Positions 43,799-52,765 of a stretch of DNA of 64,000 nt are shown piece by piece. The stretch covers positions 8,496 to 72,495 of the forward strand of contig DCPU01000008.1 of NCBI GenBank assembly GCA_002323245.1. The letters run 5' to 3'. The stretch is from Mariprofundus sp. UBA1536 (lineage in GTDB: Bacteria; Pseudomonadota; Zetaproteobacteria; Mariprofundales; Mariprofundaceae). A model generated the notes under the pieces. The model searched no databases. It was not told the origin of the DNA and was given only the letters and a program-made list of their open reading frames with translations. Positions within the stretch are counted from its first letter, which is position 1. Each line of letters opens with the position of its first letter. The position numbers were made by a program, and so were the translations under genes.

Positions 43799-44641
43799 CT
43801 AAACTATTCCTAAATTTCCTTTGACGACTTCATCAATGCGTTTGAGCTTAGTTAGCAATGCTTCTAAATCAGCAAGTGGCAACGAGTTTGGGCCATCAGA
43901 TTTGGCTTGATCAGGATCAGGATGTACTTCCATAAACACCGCGGCCACACCCACAGATACTGCCGCTCGCGATAAACCTGGCACATGTTCACGGTTGCCA
44001 CCGGTTGCACCACCCAATCCGCCAGGTTGTTGCACCGAATGCGTAGCATCAAATACAACTGGCGCTCCAGTTTCTGCCATCACAATGAGTGAACGCATAT
44101 CTGACACCAAATTATTATAACCAAAACTAGCGCCCCGCTCGCAAAGCATAATATCAGCATTACCTGCCGCTATTGCCTTTCCTAACACATGAGGCATATC
44201 CCAAGGTGCTAAAAATTGGCCTTTTTTGATATTCACTGGCTTTCCAGCCTTGGCAATATCCGTAATAAAATCAGTTTGACGGCACAAAAATGCTGGTGTT
44301 TGCAAAATATCTGCAACCTCAGCAACGGGTTTACCTTGTTCAGACTCATGTACATCCGTAATGATGGGTACACCCGCTTCGGATTTAATGCGCTGCAAAA
44401 TACGCAAACCTTCATCCAGACCTGGGCCCCGAAAGCCTGTCACCGAAGTGCGATTGGCCTTATCAAAACTGGATTTAAATACAAAAGGCACACCTACACG
44501 CGCAGCAATATCTCGAATTTGCTCAGCCACACGCAGATTGAAATCTTCACTTTCAATGACACAAGGACCTGCAAATAAGACGAATGGCAAATCGTTACTG
44601 ACTTCAAAGTCAGCAATTTTGATGCGGTGATGTTGGCTCAT
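43799..44641 (-). CDS. kdsA: 3-deoxy-8-phosphooctulonate synthase
   Basis: A 280-residue aldolase condensing arabinose-5-phosphate with phosphoenolpyruvate to make Kdo-8-phosphate for LPS. Visible motifs are LFAGPCVIES, FKSSFDKANRTS, the FRGPGLDEGLRIL loop, IITDVHE, CRQTDFITDIAK, NIKKGQFLAPWDM and MEVHPDPDQAKSDGPNSL. Overlaps the pyrG stop by 4 nt; pyrG-kdsA-eno-ftsB is a conserved order. Confidence 0.97.
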   Translation of the reverse strand: MSQHHRIKIADFEVSNDLPFVLFAGPCVIESEDFNLRVAEQIRDIAARVGVPFVFKSSFDKANRTSVTGFRGPGLDEGLRILQRIKSEAGVPIITDVHESEQGKPVAEVADILQTPAFLCRQTDFITDIAKAGKPVNIKKGQFLAPWDMPHVLGKAIAAGNADIMLCERGASFGYNNLVSDMRSLIVMAETGAPVVFDATHSVQQPGGLGGATGGNREHVPGLSRAAVSVGVAAVFMEVHPDPDQAKSDGPNSLPLADLEALLTKLKRIDEVVKGNLGIV

Positions 44642-46290
44642 GCTTTATCCTCCGCTTTCTTTTTGGCTGCTTCTACAAACGCTGCAAACAATGGATGTGG
44701 CGCGTAAGGACGCGACAAAAACTCTGGATGGAATTGACAAGCCACAAACCAAGGATGGTCACGCACTTCCACAATCTCAACCAAGGAATCATCTGGCAAA
44801 GTGCCCGACACCACCAAACCAGCATCTTCAAGCGCTTTACGGTAGTTGTTATTAAACTCAAAACGATGGCGATGACGCTCACGTATGTTTTCTGAACCAT
44901 AAGCATCACCGGCGTGGGTGCCAGCAATCAGCTTACAAGGGTAACCACCCAAGCGCATGGTGCCGCCCAAATCAGAGCTAGCGTCGCGCGTAACTTTCTT
45001 ACCATCTTCTTCCCATTCAGTCATCAAAGCAATTACGGGATGCTCAGTGTTGGCATCAAATTCACTGCTGTTGGCATTTTTGAGACCAGCAACATTGCGA
45101 GCAAATTCAATCACAGCCATTTGCATACCCAAACAAATACCAAAAAATGGAATGTTATTTTCACGGGCATATTGAATGGCCAGCATTTTACCAACCGTGC
45201 CGCGTTCACCAAAACCACCTGGCACCAAAATCGCATCCACATCAGCCAACGCGCCAATGCCAGTGTCTTCGATTTCTTCAGCATTGATATATGATACCAA
45301 CACACGAACTTCATGGGCCATGCCACCATGAATCAATGATTCATTAATCGATTTATATGCGTCAGCCAGTTTGGTGTATTTACCCACCATAGCCACACGC
45401 ACCAAACGTTTTGGGGTACGGATTTTTTCGCAGACATTTTCCCAAACGCTCAAATCCGGCTTGTGATCTTCAATACCAAATTGTTTAAGGATGTATGAGC
45501 CCAAACCACCATCACGAAGTGTAAGCGGCACGGCATAAATCGTATCAACATCCGGAAGACCAATGACAGCAGTTTTTTCAACATTACAAAACAAGGCAAT
45601 TTTAGCGCATTCTTCTTCAGGAATATTTTGCTCACTACGGCACAACAGTGCATCGGGCTGAATACCAATTTCACGCAATTTTTGTACAGAATGTTGGGTA
45701 GGTTTGGTTTTAAGCTCGCCAGAAGCTGCAATATAAGGCACCAAGGTTAAATGGATAAACGCTGTTTGATCACGGCCCAATTCAAAGCGAAGCTGACGAA
45801 TTGCTTCCAAGAATGGCAAGGATTCGATATCACCCACAGTGCCGCCGATTTCAACAAGGGCGATATCCACATCATCCGAGCGAAGGGACAAAACACCGCG
45901 CTTGATTTCATCGGTAATATGGGGAATTACTTGCACAGTTGCGCCTAAATAATCGCCTCTGCGCTCTTTACGGATGACCGATTCGTAGACACGGCCAGTG
46001 GTAAGATTAGAGCGCTTGGACATTTGCGCGTGTGTAAAACGCTCATAATAACCAAGGTCGAGATCGGTTTCCGCGCCATCGTCGGTGACAAACACTTCAC
46101 CATGTTGGTATGGGCTCATCGTGCCCGGATCGACATTGATATAAGGATCTAGCTTTTGCATGGTAACACGCAGCCCGCGAGCTTCGAAAAGCGCTGCTAA
46201 ACTTGCGGCAGCGATACCCTTTCCTAGTGACGAGACAACGCCGCCTGTTACAAAGATAAAACGTGTATGGTGAGTAGTAGTTATAGTCAT
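44638..46290 (-). CDS. pyrG: CTP synthase
   Basis: A 550-residue enzyme making CTP from UTP with glutamine. The synthetase domain begins RFIFVTGGVVSSLGKGIAAA and has KLDPYINVDPGTMSPYQHGE and EIGGTVGDIES. The C-terminal glutaminase domain has the nucleophile in PFFGICLGMQMAVIEF and the His/Glu pair in FHPEFLSRP. ATG at 46290 gives the E. coli length (545); an in-frame ATG at 46359 would add 23 odd residues. It is the first gene of the kdsA-eno-ftsB-gltX-cysS run. Confidence 0.97.
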   Translation of the reverse strand: MTITTTHHTRFIFVTGGVVSSLGKGIAAASLAALFEARGLRVTMQKLDPYINVDPGTMSPYQHGEVFVTDDGAETDLDLGYYERFTHAQMSKRSNLTTGRVYESVIRKERRGDYLGATVQVIPHITDEIKRGVLSLRSDDVDIALVEIGGTVGDIESLPFLEAIRQLRFELGRDQTAFIHLTLVPYIAASGELKTKPTQHSVQKLREIGIQPDALLCRSEQNIPEEECAKIALFCNVEKTAVIGLPDVDTIYAVPLTLRDGGLGSYILKQFGIEDHKPDLSVWENVCEKIRTPKRLVRVAMVGKYTKLADAYKSINESLIHGGMAHEVRVLVSYINAEEIEDTGIGALADVDAILVPGGFGERGTVGKMLAIQYARENNIPFFGICLGMQMAVIEFARNVAGLKNANSSEFDANTEHPVIALMTEWEEDGKKVTRDASSDLGGTMRLGGYPCKLIAGTHAGDAYGSENIRERHRHRFEFNNNYRKALEDAGLVVSGTLPDDSLVEIVEVRDHPWFVACQFHPEFLSRPYAPHPLFAAFVEAAKKKAEDKA

Positions 46291-46428
46291 TTCGGGTGCG
46301 GAAACTAACAGAACCCCAAGTGGCTTTCCAGCACTGAAATTTTGACCAAGCCAAGGCATATCAATTGCTTAATTTGCCATCTATTAAATAGTCATTCTTC
46401 AAGCATTCTTTAACACAAAAATAAATTG

Positions 46429-46456
46429 TTGACGCTGCTTTTTCTGCGGCTAAAGT
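46429..46456 (+). promoter_or_regulatory. Sigma-70 promoter for the tRNA cluster
   Basis: TTGACG (46429-46434) and TAAAGT (46451-46456) are 16 bases apart, ending 14 bases before tRNA-Gly. The GC-rich stretch just after the -10 is typical of stringently controlled stable-RNA promoters. Found by eye. Confidence 0.6.
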
Positions 46457-46470
46457 TCGCCTCGTTCAAC

Positions 46471-46546
46471 GCGGGTATAGCTCATTTGGTAGAGCGCAAC
46501 CTTGCCAAGGTTGAGGTGACCGGTTCGAGCCCGGTTACCCGCTCCA
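46471..46546 (+). tRNA. tRNA-Gly (anticodon GCC)
   Basis: A complete 76-base cloverleaf. The acceptor arm GCGGGTA pairs with TACCCGC, the anticodon stem CAACC/GGTTG encloses TTGCCAA (anticodon 46504-46506), and the T arm has GGTTCGAGCC. The CCA end is encoded. First of three tRNAs. Confidence 0.97.
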
Positions 46547-46552
46547 GACATC

Positions 46553-46595
46553 AAAAGGGAGTCTTGATAGTCTTACGACTCAGGCTCCCTTTTTT
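46553..46595 (+). terminator. Hairpin terminator between tRNA-Gly and tRNA-Cys
   Basis: AAAAGGGAG (46553-46561) pairs with CTCCCTTTT, followed by a T-run to 46595. The 20-odd-base loop can form an inner GAGTC/GACTC stem. It should end part of the tRNA-Gly transcript before tRNA-Cys. Confidence 0.75.
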
Positions 46596-46639
46596 GTTTC
46601 TCTTGTTTGAATGTTTGATAGATATCAAACGTAACGTAC

Positions 46640-46714
46640 GGCAGGGTGGCTCAGTGGTACGGCGGAGGATTGCAAATCCTTTATTCGCGAGTTCGATTCT
46701 CGCCCCTGCCTCCA
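46640..46714 (+). tRNA. tRNA-Cys (anticodon GCA)
   Basis: A 75-base cloverleaf: acceptor GGCAGGG/CCCTGCC, anticodon stem GAGGA/TCCTT around TTGCAAA (anticodon 46672-46674), T arm with AGTTCGATTCT, discriminator T and encoded CCA. Confidence 0.96.
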
Positions 46715-46753
46715 ATTTCACAATCAAGTTTACGCTTGTTTGTGGCAGTGTAA

Positions 46754-46840
46754 GCCGGGATGGCGGAACTGGTAGACGCAAGGGACTTAAAATCCCTCGA
46801 AATTACTTTCGTGCGGGTTCGACTCCCGCTCTCGGTACCA
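46754..46840 (+). tRNA. tRNA-Leu (anticodon TAA)
   Basis: An 87-base cloverleaf with the long variable arm of class II tRNAs (about 46807-46813 region). Acceptor GCCGGGA pairs with TCTCGGT, anticodon stem AGGGA/TCCCT around CTTAAAA with TAA at 46798-46800, T arm GGGTTCGACTCCC, encoded CCA. Confidence 0.96.
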
Positions 46841-46849
46841 CCTCTTTAG

Positions 46850-46882
46850 CCCCCTTGTTAATCAAGGGGTTTATTTTCTTTA
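46850..46882 (+). terminator. Terminator after the tRNA cluster
   Basis: CCCCTTG (46851-46857) and CAAGGGG (46863-46869) pair around TTAAT, followed by a T-rich tail. It ends the tRNA-Leu transcript. The 190 bases after it to 47076 hold no gene or clear signal. Confidence 0.88.
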
Positions 46883-47076
46883 ATTACCCATAACCAAGAC
46901 ACATATTATTTTTTAGATTATTCAACGCTCCCACACCATTAATGGCATCATAATTGCTGACTTTCTTTGACTAACCATAACCAGGTACAACAAGGAAAAA
47001 AGATGCTAAAAACTCAGGCGGACCTTCGGCAACTAACTATTACCGTATTCCCCTCTCTGCACAAAGGTAGTCAAAC

Positions 47077-48765
47077 TTGAAAACGCCTAGCAAGATATTG
47101 GGTAAGCAAGCCACCAAAACAGCTATATATGGCGGTATTATTGGCCTTGGCACAATTGTTGTTGCGACATTATCAGCCGCATTTGTTTCTTCCGGTGAAG
47201 TCTCATTAGATGCAATCATTCTTGCCCAAAAAACAAACACCGCACTCTGGACCATCGATATCATGCCTTTTGTATTTATGTTCTGGGGCCAACGCATGAG
47301 CTCATCGATTGCTGAAGAAGCCGATACCATGGTCATCGAAAAAACCAATGAACTTTGGAATAAAACACAGCAGTTTCGCGACCAAATTGAGCAGGAATAC
47401 AGTCACGATCAACTCACCAAGTTACCCAATGCCCAGCAGTTTTTAAAACATATCAACCAACTTCTCGAACCCAATAGTTCCGAGCCCATGGCAGAAGCCG
47501 AATCATTGTTACAAACCTTTAGCGGCTACATCACCAAACAGCACAAAGTTTCACGTCATATGGCCATTATACTGCTCGAAATTGATCACTTTAAAGAAAT
47601 CAGTCAAACATTTGGCAGTCAAAATGCTGATGATTTACTCCTAGAGGCAAGCATTCGCATCAAGCAAGTATTTGCGCAGTCACAAACCATGGTCGCGCGT
47701 ATTGGCGTTGACAACTTTGGCATCTTGGTCAACAAAGTTGCCGAAACACAAGTGGTTGCCACCATTGAAAAAGTTCACGCTGCGTTTAAACAACCCTTTG
47801 AAATCAACGGTCTTACAATTACGCTAGAAATCAGTGTGGGTGCTTGTCTTCACCCACAACATGGCGATACTGCCCAAGAGCTGATGCAAAATGCGGAAAT
47901 CGCCAGATATGCCTGCCAACAGGATGCCAAGGCATACACCTTTTATTCCCCTGCCCTCAACACGTATAATATTGAAGACCTTATCTTAAAGACTGAAATA
48001 AGCAGGGCATTTGAACATGATGAACTGCAGCTATATTACCAACCCAAGCTCAATGCCCGTGGTGACATTCATGATGTTGAGGCGTTGATACGTTGGTTAC
48101 ACCCTGAAAAAGGTTTGATAAGTCCCGATACCTTTATCCCCATGATTATCCAAAAGCGCATGAACGGCGAACTTTTGCGTAGAATCTTGCACCTGGCTCT
48201 GACCCAAGCCAAAGCTTGGCAGGCTCAAGACATCCATGTTCGCATTGCCTTAAACTTAACTGCGTTTGATTTACTCGAAGCTTCCCTGCCTGACATGATT
48301 AGCGATGAGTTACGTGAGTTTTCGCTCACTGCCGATAGCCTGAAACTTGAAATCACCGAAACATCTTTGATTGAAAACCAAGAACTGGCTTTGATTACCT
48401 TAAATAAACTCTCTGAGATGGGCATCCCCACTTCCATCGATGATTTTGGCACTGGTTACTCATCACTTTCTTATCTCACCAGCTTACCTATCGATGAAAT
48501 CAAAATTGACCAGATGTTTGTTAAAACCATGGCCAGCAATCACAAAAATCAAAAAATCGTGCAAGCTATCATCGCCCTAGCCCATAGCCTTTCGCTGGCG
48601 ACGGTAGCTGAAGGTGTTGAAGACAAAGAAACACTGCAAATGCTACGCAAAATGCAATGTGACTACATCCAAGGTTATTATATCAGCAAGCCACTTTCTG
48701 CTGCGCATTTTACAGCTTGGATTCAAAAGTTTAAGGCCGCACGATCCAGTGCTGTTCAACCATGA
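47077..48765 (+). CDS. EAL-domain protein with degenerate GGDEF domain (c-di-GMP phosphodiesterase)
   Basis: A 562-residue signalling protein. Two N-terminal membrane spans (about residues 13-35 and 58-75) precede a coiled-coil-like stretch. A GGDEF-fold domain runs to about residue 290, with the active-site GGDEF replaced by GVDNF in RIGVDNFGILV, so cyclase activity is unlikely. The EAL domain (about 305-555) keeps VEALIRW, NLTAFDL, EITETSLIE, DDFGTGYSSLSYL, KIDQMF, AEGVED and QGYYISKPL, the set needed for c-di-GMP hydrolysis. It starts at TTG with AAGG about nine bases upstream. It stands alone after the tRNAs. Confidence 0.9.
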   Translation: MKTPSKILGKQATKTAIYGGIIGLGTIVVATLSAAFVSSGEVSLDAIILAQKTNTALWTIDIMPFVFMFWGQRMSSSIAEEADTMVIEKTNELWNKTQQFRDQIEQEYSHDQLTKLPNAQQFLKHINQLLEPNSSEPMAEAESLLQTFSGYITKQHKVSRHMAIILLEIDHFKEISQTFGSQNADDLLLEASIRIKQVFAQSQTMVARIGVDNFGILVNKVAETQVVATIEKVHAAFKQPFEINGLTITLEISVGACLHPQHGDTAQELMQNAEIARYACQQDAKAYTFYSPALNTYNIEDLILKTEISRAFEHDELQLYYQPKLNARGDIHDVEALIRWLHPEKGLISPDTFIPMIIQKRMNGELLRRILHLALTQAKAWQAQDIHVRIALNLTAFDLLEASLPDMISDELREFSLTADSLKLEITETSLIENQELALITLNKLSEMGIPTSIDDFGTGYSSLSYLTSLPIDEIKIDQMFVKTMASNHKNQKIVQAIIALAHSLSLATVAEGVEDKETLQMLRKMQCDYIQGYYISKPLSAAHFTAWIQKFKAARSSAVQP

Positions 48766-48872
48766 TTTGATAACCATAATCGCTCTATGCCCAAGTTAGA
48801 CTTGGCTAAATGTGCTTTCACCGTATAGTTCGATTTCCTAACTTATTTATTATTCGCCAGAGAGGATTGATT

Positions 48873-49217
48873 ATGGCTTTCGTTGTTACCCAGTTATGTA
48901 AAGATTGTGTGGATACTGCATGTGTTGCGGTGTGCCCTGTGGATTGTTTTTATCAACCCAAAGAGATTGACGCTGAACACCCCAATATGCTTTATATCTC
49001 ACCCGAAGAATGCATTGACTGTGCAGTGTGTGAGCCAGAATGTCCTTGGGAAGCCATTTATCCTGAAGAAGATGTTCCTGAAGTATTTGAAAGCGACATC
49101 CTTCTTAATGACCTTTGTGACTCTGATCGTGATGCCTTTGATTTGGCAACCGTAAAAGACCACACGCCACCTTCTGCGGAAGAAGTGAGCGCCAACAAAG
49201 CCAAATACGGTCTTTAA
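48873..49217 (+). CDS. fdxA: Seven-iron-type ferredoxin (FdxA family)
   Basis: A 114-residue iron-sulfur electron carrier. The N-terminal Cys run CKDCVDTACVAVCPVDCFY and the second CIDCAVCEPECP provide ligands for a [3Fe-4S]/[4Fe-4S] pair as in FdxA. The ATG at 48873 follows GAGAGGA at good spacing; an upstream ATG in frame would add 21 residues not found in the family. The tail of about 40 residues is acidic. Followed by a strong terminator. Confidence 0.92.
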   Translation: MAFVVTQLCKDCVDTACVAVCPVDCFYQPKEIDAEHPNMLYISPEECIDCAVCEPECPWEAIYPEEDVPEVFESDILLNDLCDSDRDAFDLATVKDHTPPSAEEVSANKAKYGL

Positions 49218-49237
49218 TTGCCCGCAACAATTTTGCA

Positions 49238-49268
49238 AAAGGGAGCTTTATGCTCCCTTTTTAGTTTT
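49238..49268 (+). terminator. Terminator after fdxA
   Basis: AAAGGGAGC (49238-49246) pairs with GCTCCCTTT (49252-49260) around TTTAT, followed by TTTTAGTTTTT. The next gene begins at 49286. Confidence 0.92.
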
Positions 49269-49285
49269 TATGTTGGCATAACGAT

Positions 49286-50359
49286 ATGATTGCAAAACAA
49301 TCCTTACTTGATTTTGACAGACAACAACTTGCTGATGTTTGCCAATCTATTGATGTGCCCACCAGTCATGCCAATACCATTTATGGTAAGGTATTTCGTT
49401 ATGGCCAGTTGGATGTGGAAAACACAGTAAACGTGCCAAAAAAACTTTTGGCGTGGCTTGATGAAAACACTGAAATTCATTTACCAGAAATCATTAGCCA
49501 ACAACAATCTGAAGATAATACACAAAAACTATTACTGCGCATGGATGATAAGCGCGACGTGGAATCCGTGATTATTCCAGGTGCTGGGCGCATCACCCAA
49601 TGCATTTCCTCGCAAGTGGGTTGTGCCATTGGTTGTGAGTTTTGCCTCACGGCCACAGGCGGCCTTACCCGCAACCTAACCACTGCCGAAATGATGAGCG
49701 AAGTGTTCATTGCCCATCGTGTTTTGGGCGAATATCCACGCAATCTGGTGCTGATGGGCATGGGCGAGCCGCTGCATAATTATGAGCATGTGGCCAAGTT
49801 TGTTCGCATGGTCACTGATGAACGTGGCATGGCCTTTTCCCCGCGCCGGGTCACAATTTCAACGGCTGGTTTGGTGCCGGCTATTTACCGTATGCTTGAA
49901 GATGACTTGCCATGTAGCTTAGCGATTTCGCTGAATGCCACCACCAACGAAGTGCGCAATCAAATCATGCCCATCAATCTCAAATACCCCTTGGAAAGTC
50001 TGCTCAAAGCCATGCAAGATTATGTGGCCGTGCGAAATCGCAAACGGATTTTGGTGGAATATGTGTTACTGGCTGGCATCAACGACAGTGAAGAAGATGC
50101 CAAACGTTTGGTGGATTTGGTAAAACCCTTAAACAGCACCGTCAATGTCTTACCCTTCAATCCCTTCCCCGGCAGCAAATATCAACGCCCAAGTGATGAA
50201 GTGGTTGATATGTTTAGTAAACACTTGAATGATGCAGGTCTGGTTGCCGTGATTCGTAGATCCAAAGGCAGAGAAATCTCCGCAGCTTGTGGCCAGCTCA
50301 AGACAGAAGTAAACGAACGCGCAGTGCAATTGCTAGCCAAAAGGAGTGCCAAGGCATGA
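49286..50359 (+). CDS. rlmN: RlmN-family radical SAM methyltransferase (second copy)
   Basis: A complete 357-residue protein. The radical SAM Cys triplet is CAIGCEFC near residue 115, preceded by CISSQVG, with MGMGEPLHNYE downstream. The C-terminal methyl-accepting Cys is in SAACGQLKTE. All catalytic residues are present. It is one of two rlmN-type genes in the window, the other being the 3' end at 1-128, whose tail differs (RGDDIMAACGQLK against REISAACGQLK). It overlaps the heptose kinase gene by ATGA, so its expression is tied to LPS-core synthesis here rather than to pilW-rodZ. Confidence 0.92.
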   Translation: MIAKQSLLDFDRQQLADVCQSIDVPTSHANTIYGKVFRYGQLDVENTVNVPKKLLAWLDENTEIHLPEIISQQQSEDNTQKLLLRMDDKRDVESVIIPGAGRITQCISSQVGCAIGCEFCLTATGGLTRNLTTAEMMSEVFIAHRVLGEYPRNLVLMGMGEPLHNYEHVAKFVRMVTDERGMAFSPRRVTISTAGLVPAIYRMLEDDLPCSLAISLNATTNEVRNQIMPINLKYPLESLLKAMQDYVAVRNRKRILVEYVLLAGINDSEEDAKRLVDLVKPLNSTVNVLPFNPFPGSKYQRPSDEVVDMFSKHLNDAGLVAVIRRSKGREISAACGQLKTEVNERAVQLLAKRSAKA

Positions 50360-51279
50360 TTTTAGTCATCGGAGACATCATCGTGGATGAGTTTATTTGG
50401 GGCGATGTGACCCGAATTTCTCCTGAAGCACCCGTTCCTGTGGTCAATGTGCGTAACGTTGATCGCCGATTGGGTGGTTCTGCCAATGTGATTCGCAATC
50501 TTCATGCGCTGGACACACCTTCGGCCATGTTTGGTGTGGTTGGCAATGATGAACCGGGCAACTGGGTGCATCACCGTTTGGGTGAGCTCAATTCCGACGA
50601 TGCTGGTGTGTTCACCAAAAACAATGGCCGCCACACTGCGATTAAAACCCGCGTGATCGCCCAACATCAACAAATTGTAAGGTATGACCGCGAAAGCGCT
50701 GAGCTTATCAATGAAGAAACGCAAAGTTGGCTTTTGGCATCAATTCGCAACAAGGCCAAAGATGCCAACGCCGTTATTTTATCGGATTATGCCAAAGGCG
50801 TGCTCACACCTGCTTTGCTGCAACTCTTGATTCCTGAGCTTCAAGGCAAAATCATCGGCATCGACCCCAAACCCGCCAACACCAACTATTACCATGGCGC
50901 CACCTTTATTACGCCAAACCTTCTTGAAGCCTCACAAATGGCCGACATGAAAATGCTCAATGAAGATGCCCATGTGGAAGCCATGGCCAAGAAGCTACAT
51001 AGCAAGCTCCAACTTGAGCTTGTGCTGATTACCCGCTCCGAAAAAGGTATGACGCTTTTTGACGGTAAAGAATGTTTTCATATCCCTACTGCTGCCCGCG
51101 ATGTCTTTGATGTCACTGGCGCTGGCGATACAGTGATTGCTACATTCACGGCTTGCTTATCACGAGGCGACTCGCCGCTGGAAGCTGCCAAAACTGCCAA
51201 CCAAGCAGCTGGTGTGGTAGTGGGCAAAGTAGGCACAGCCACAGCAAGTTGGGATGAAATCGCCCATTTCGAATCGTAA
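50356..51279 (+). CDS. rfaE1: D-glycero-beta-D-manno-heptose-7-phosphate kinase (RfaE1, kinase half of HldE)
   Basis: A 307-residue PfkB-family sugar kinase. GDIIVDEFIWGDVTRISPEAPVPV and the RRLGGSANVIRNL block identify HldE/RfaE kinases, and the catalytic loop is VTGAGDTVIATF. It makes ADP-heptose precursors for LPS inner core. The cytidylyl/adenylyl-transferase half found fused in E. coli HldE is absent, so a separate rfaE2 gene should exist elsewhere. ATG overlaps rlmN by 4 nt; an upstream in-frame ATG within rlmN is less likely. kdsB follows. Confidence 0.93.
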   Translation: MILVIGDIIVDEFIWGDVTRISPEAPVPVVNVRNVDRRLGGSANVIRNLHALDTPSAMFGVVGNDEPGNWVHHRLGELNSDDAGVFTKNNGRHTAIKTRVIAQHQQIVRYDRESAELINEETQSWLLASIRNKAKDANAVILSDYAKGVLTPALLQLLIPELQGKIIGIDPKPANTNYYHGATFITPNLLEASQMADMKMLNEDAHVEAMAKKLHSKLQLELVLITRSEKGMTLFDGKECFHIPTAARDVFDVTGAGDTVIATFTACLSRGDSPLEAAKTANQAAGVVVGKVGTATASWDEIAHFES

Positions 51280-51294
51280 AAGGTTATTGAAATC

Positions 51295-52035
51295 ATGAGC
51301 ACACTCACCTACGCCATTGGCATCCCCGCCCGCTTTGATTCCACCCGTTTCCCGGGCAAACCCTTAGCTTTACTGGCAGGCGAACCCATGATTGCGCATG
51401 TGATACAACGCGCTTTGCTTGCTGATTTGGGCCCAGTGATTGTAGCAACCGATCATCAAGGCATTGCTGATGTTGCTCACGAATATGGCGCAAAGGTGTG
51501 TATCACCCGCAGTAACCATGAAAGTGGCAGTGATAGGCTGGCTGAGGCCATGGCCGATGTGGATTGCGATATCGTGATTAACGTGCAAGGTGACGAGCCT
51601 CTGATTGATCCTGATGCAATTCGCGCCGTCGTAGAGCCTTTTGCCAGCCAACCTGATTTACAAATGGCTACCCTTGCTCATCCTATTCATGAAGCTTCTG
51701 ATTTTGATGACCCCAATGTGGTCAAACTGGTGCGCAACGCCATGGGGCACGCCATGTATTTTAGCCGCGCGCCCATTCCATATACGCGCAAAACATCTGA
51801 ACAAACTGGCAACGATATGCTGCAGCATGTGGGATTATATGCCTACAAACGCGAGTTTTTGCTTCAATACGCCAGCCTAAGCCCATGCCAAAGCGAAAAA
51901 ATCGAGCAACTTGAACAACTGCGCGTCTTGCATAATGGTTATCCCATTGCTGTAACTGTGGGTGATTATTTTTGCTTGGGCGTAGATACTCCAGCCGATT
52001 TACAACGCGCGGAAGCTTACCTTTCAAAAGCTTAA
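51295..52035 (+). CDS. kdsB: 3-deoxy-manno-octulosonate cytidylyltransferase
   Basis: A 246-residue enzyme activating Kdo as CMP-Kdo for LPS. IPARFDSTRFPGKPLA, the VATDHQGIADVAHE and NVQGDEPLIDPDAI blocks, then YFSRAPIPYTR, HVGLYAYKREFLL and LEQLEQLRVLHNGYPI are present. It lies 15 bases after the heptose kinase; the two LPS sugar genes are probably co-transcribed with rlmN. The 3' end overlaps the znuB-like gene by a few bases, in convergent orientation. Confidence 0.96.
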   Translation: MSTLTYAIGIPARFDSTRFPGKPLALLAGEPMIAHVIQRALLADLGPVIVATDHQGIADVAHEYGAKVCITRSNHESGSDRLAEAMADVDCDIVINVQGDEPLIDPDAIRAVVEPFASQPDLQMATLAHPIHEASDFDDPNVVKLVRNAMGHAMYFSRAPIPYTRKTSEQTGNDMLQHVGLYAYKREFLLQYASLSPCQSEKIEQLEQLRVLHNGYPIAVTVGDYFCLGVDTPADLQRAEAYLSKA

Positions 52036-52763
52036 GCTTTGGTCTTGTAGCTTACACCAACGCGTAACATCACTGCATATAAACACAGAAAAACGACCAC
52101 CGCCGATGATGGCGGATAGTCATAATAATTCGACAGCATCACGCCGCTGACTGAACCTGTAATAGCTATGCCAATCGCCAAAACCGAAGAGCCGACTTGC
52201 CCATGTCGCCAGACAGCAAGACCTGGCACCACCAACAAGGAAAACACCAAGACCACGCCCAAAGCATAAATGGCAGGCACCACCGCACAGGCTAGACTTG
52301 TATAAAATATCACGCGGCCAACATAACTTTCCATATCATGCAAGCGCATCAATACAAGCGCGATTGAACCCGACACCAACAAAAGCAGCAGCTCAGTTTC
52401 ATCCACACCCAACATGCTACCAAAAAGCAAGGCCATCATTTGACCTTCAGCATGTGGCATTGAAGCCAACACCATCATACCCACAGAAGCTGAGAGCGCA
52501 TAAAGCGCTCCCATCATACCTTCTTTGGGTACATCGGTTTGTGCTGGCATGGCGGCAATCAATAAAATGGCCAAAGCCGTGATAATACTTGCGTACACCA
52601 ACCCATTACCATCGCTGGCTAAACCCACGGCATAACCTACTGCCGCCACTTGCGCCAAGGCCAAATCAATAAAAATAATACGATGATTCAGCACCTTCTT
52701 TCCAAGCAATGGCAAATAAAGTGAAGCCAAAACACAAGCGATCAAACTAAACCATAAAATCAT
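52032..52763 (-). CDS. ZnuB-like metal ABC transporter permease
   Basis: A 243-residue ABC-3 family permease with about seven spans, beginning SLIACVLASLYLPLLGKKV and including DLALAQVAAVGYAVG, the coupling-region GSMLGVDETELLLLL and FSLLVVPGLAVW. These permeases take up zinc, manganese or iron(II). Begins two bases after the znuA-like stop. No ABC ATPase (ZnuC) gene is in the window, so the partner must be elsewhere. Confidence 0.85.
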   Translation of the reverse strand: MILWFSLIACVLASLYLPLLGKKVLNHRIIFIDLALAQVAAVGYAVGLASDGNGLVYASIITALAILLIAAMPAQTDVPKEGMMGALYALSASVGMMVLASMPHAEGQMMALLFGSMLGVDETELLLLLVSGSIALVLMRLHDMESYVGRVIFYTSLACAVVPAIYALGVVLVFSLLVVPGLAVWRHGQVGSSVLAIGIAITGSVSGVMLSNYYDYPPSSAVVVFLCLYAVMLRVGVSYKTKA

Positions 52764-52765
52764 CG

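Noticed and set aside
46426..46893. A 155-codon plus-strand frame across the tRNA region
   Set aside because: It is translated straight through three complete tRNA cloverleafs and two terminators, so it is not a gene.
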